NCBI GenBank assembly: GCA_045113275.1
Contig: JBGUIU010000233.1
Location: 1 to 22,309 of the forward strand
Direction of reading: 5' to 3'
Source of the DNA: UBA1181 sp045113275
Lineage (GTDB): Bacteria; Bacteroidota; Bacteroidia; Bacteroidales; Paludibacteraceae
DNA length: 22,309 bases
The notes under the pieces are model-generated. The model was not told the origin of the DNA and made no database searches. It was given only the letters and a program-made list of their open reading frames with translations. This document shows positions 22,271 to 22,309 of this stretch, one piece after another (within the stretch, counting starts at the first letter, position 1; every line of letters starts with the position of its first letter). The position numbers and the translations under genes are program-made.

Positions 22271-22309
22271 ATGTATAAGAAACACACTTATGAAGAACGG
22301 CTGTTAGCT
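22271..22309 (+). CDS. IS3-family OrfA-like transposase, N-terminus only
   Basis: Thirteen codons are visible, MYKKHTYEERLLA, matching the start of helix-turn-helix OrfA proteins of IS3/IS150-type elements (Y-(S/T)-(Y/F)-EERL). The rest lies beyond the window. The call depends on the terminal-repeat-like sequence just upstream. Confidence 0.55.
   Translation, partial: MYKKHTYEERLLA

Larger units (their letters stand above)
22224..22309 (+). mobile_element. Left end of an IS3-type insertion sequence (cut by window edge)
   Basis: TGAAATGAACCCCGAAAGTT starting at 22224 looks like the IS3/IS150-type terminal repeat (TG start, CCCC, GAAAGTT, AGACA). It is followed at 22271 by the start of an OrfA-like gene. 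The right end and target duplication lie outside the window, so the exact boundary is inferred. Confidence 0.6.

Noticed and set aside
1..22309. tRNA, rRNA or riboswitch
   Set aside because: I saw no cloverleaf, rRNA-like or known riboswitch core by eye in the non-coding gaps; a covariance-model scan was not possible.

Overview
The window looks like an accessory region of a Bacteroidales (Bacteroidota) genome. The evidence is four matches to the Bacteroidota promoter form TTGC-N19-TAnnTTTG, an alpha-2-macroglobulin-like protein carrying a SusC-type CarboxypepD_reg domain, many lipoproteins, and Rhs core segments of the Bacteroidales type. Every gene I can support lies on the + strand. The large gene at the left is moderately GC-rich, whereas most of the small genes from about 8 kb to 20 kb are clearly AT-rich.

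Layout. (1) 1-558: 3' end of a membrane protein gene. (2) 577-7934: promoter, a 1621-residue alpha-2-macroglobulin-like protein, a small membrane protein and two lipoproteins, closely spaced and probably one operon. (3) 7955-12859: a run of Rhs C-terminal toxin pieces with candidate immunity genes. It holds a 42-residue toxin tail with two small genes, cassette A (Rhs core plus a caspase-like tip and a lipoprotein), cassette B (Rhs core plus an unrecognised tip and a lipoprotein), and a broken core C spliced onto a dead AbiEii-type toxin remnant. (4) 13104-14711: a HipB/HipA-type toxin-antitoxin pair behind two palindromic operator-like repeats, followed by a lipoprotein gene at 14724. (5) 15761-16371: 32-bp tandem repeats, a promoter and a RhuM-family gene broken by an internal deletion. 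(6) 16376-20251: an orphan lipoprotein, cassette D (Rhs core plus a papain-like/NlpC-P60-like tip) with a lipoprotein, three further small candidate immunity or membrane genes, and a tiny chimeric Rhs remnant E. (7) 20289-22122: a strong hairpin, a promoter and an AbiEi/AbiEii pair. (8) From 22224: left end of an IS3-type insertion sequence, cut by the window edge.

How it may work together (inference). No full-length Rhs gene is present. Cores B, C and D lack a plausible ATG and have no visible promoter, while each toxin tip is followed by a small gene of the kind expected for immunity, usually a lipoprotein. This fits a reservoir of displaced Rhs toxin tips kept downstream of, or recombining with, a full-length Rhs effector elsewhere. 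The recognisable promoters are confined to the alpha-2-macroglobulin operon and the toxin-antitoxin loci. The toxin-antitoxin loci, living and dead, sit between cassettes and could stabilise the array. Similar lipoprotein leader DNA at 5993, 7104 and 14724 gives short direct repeats that could mediate rearrangement.
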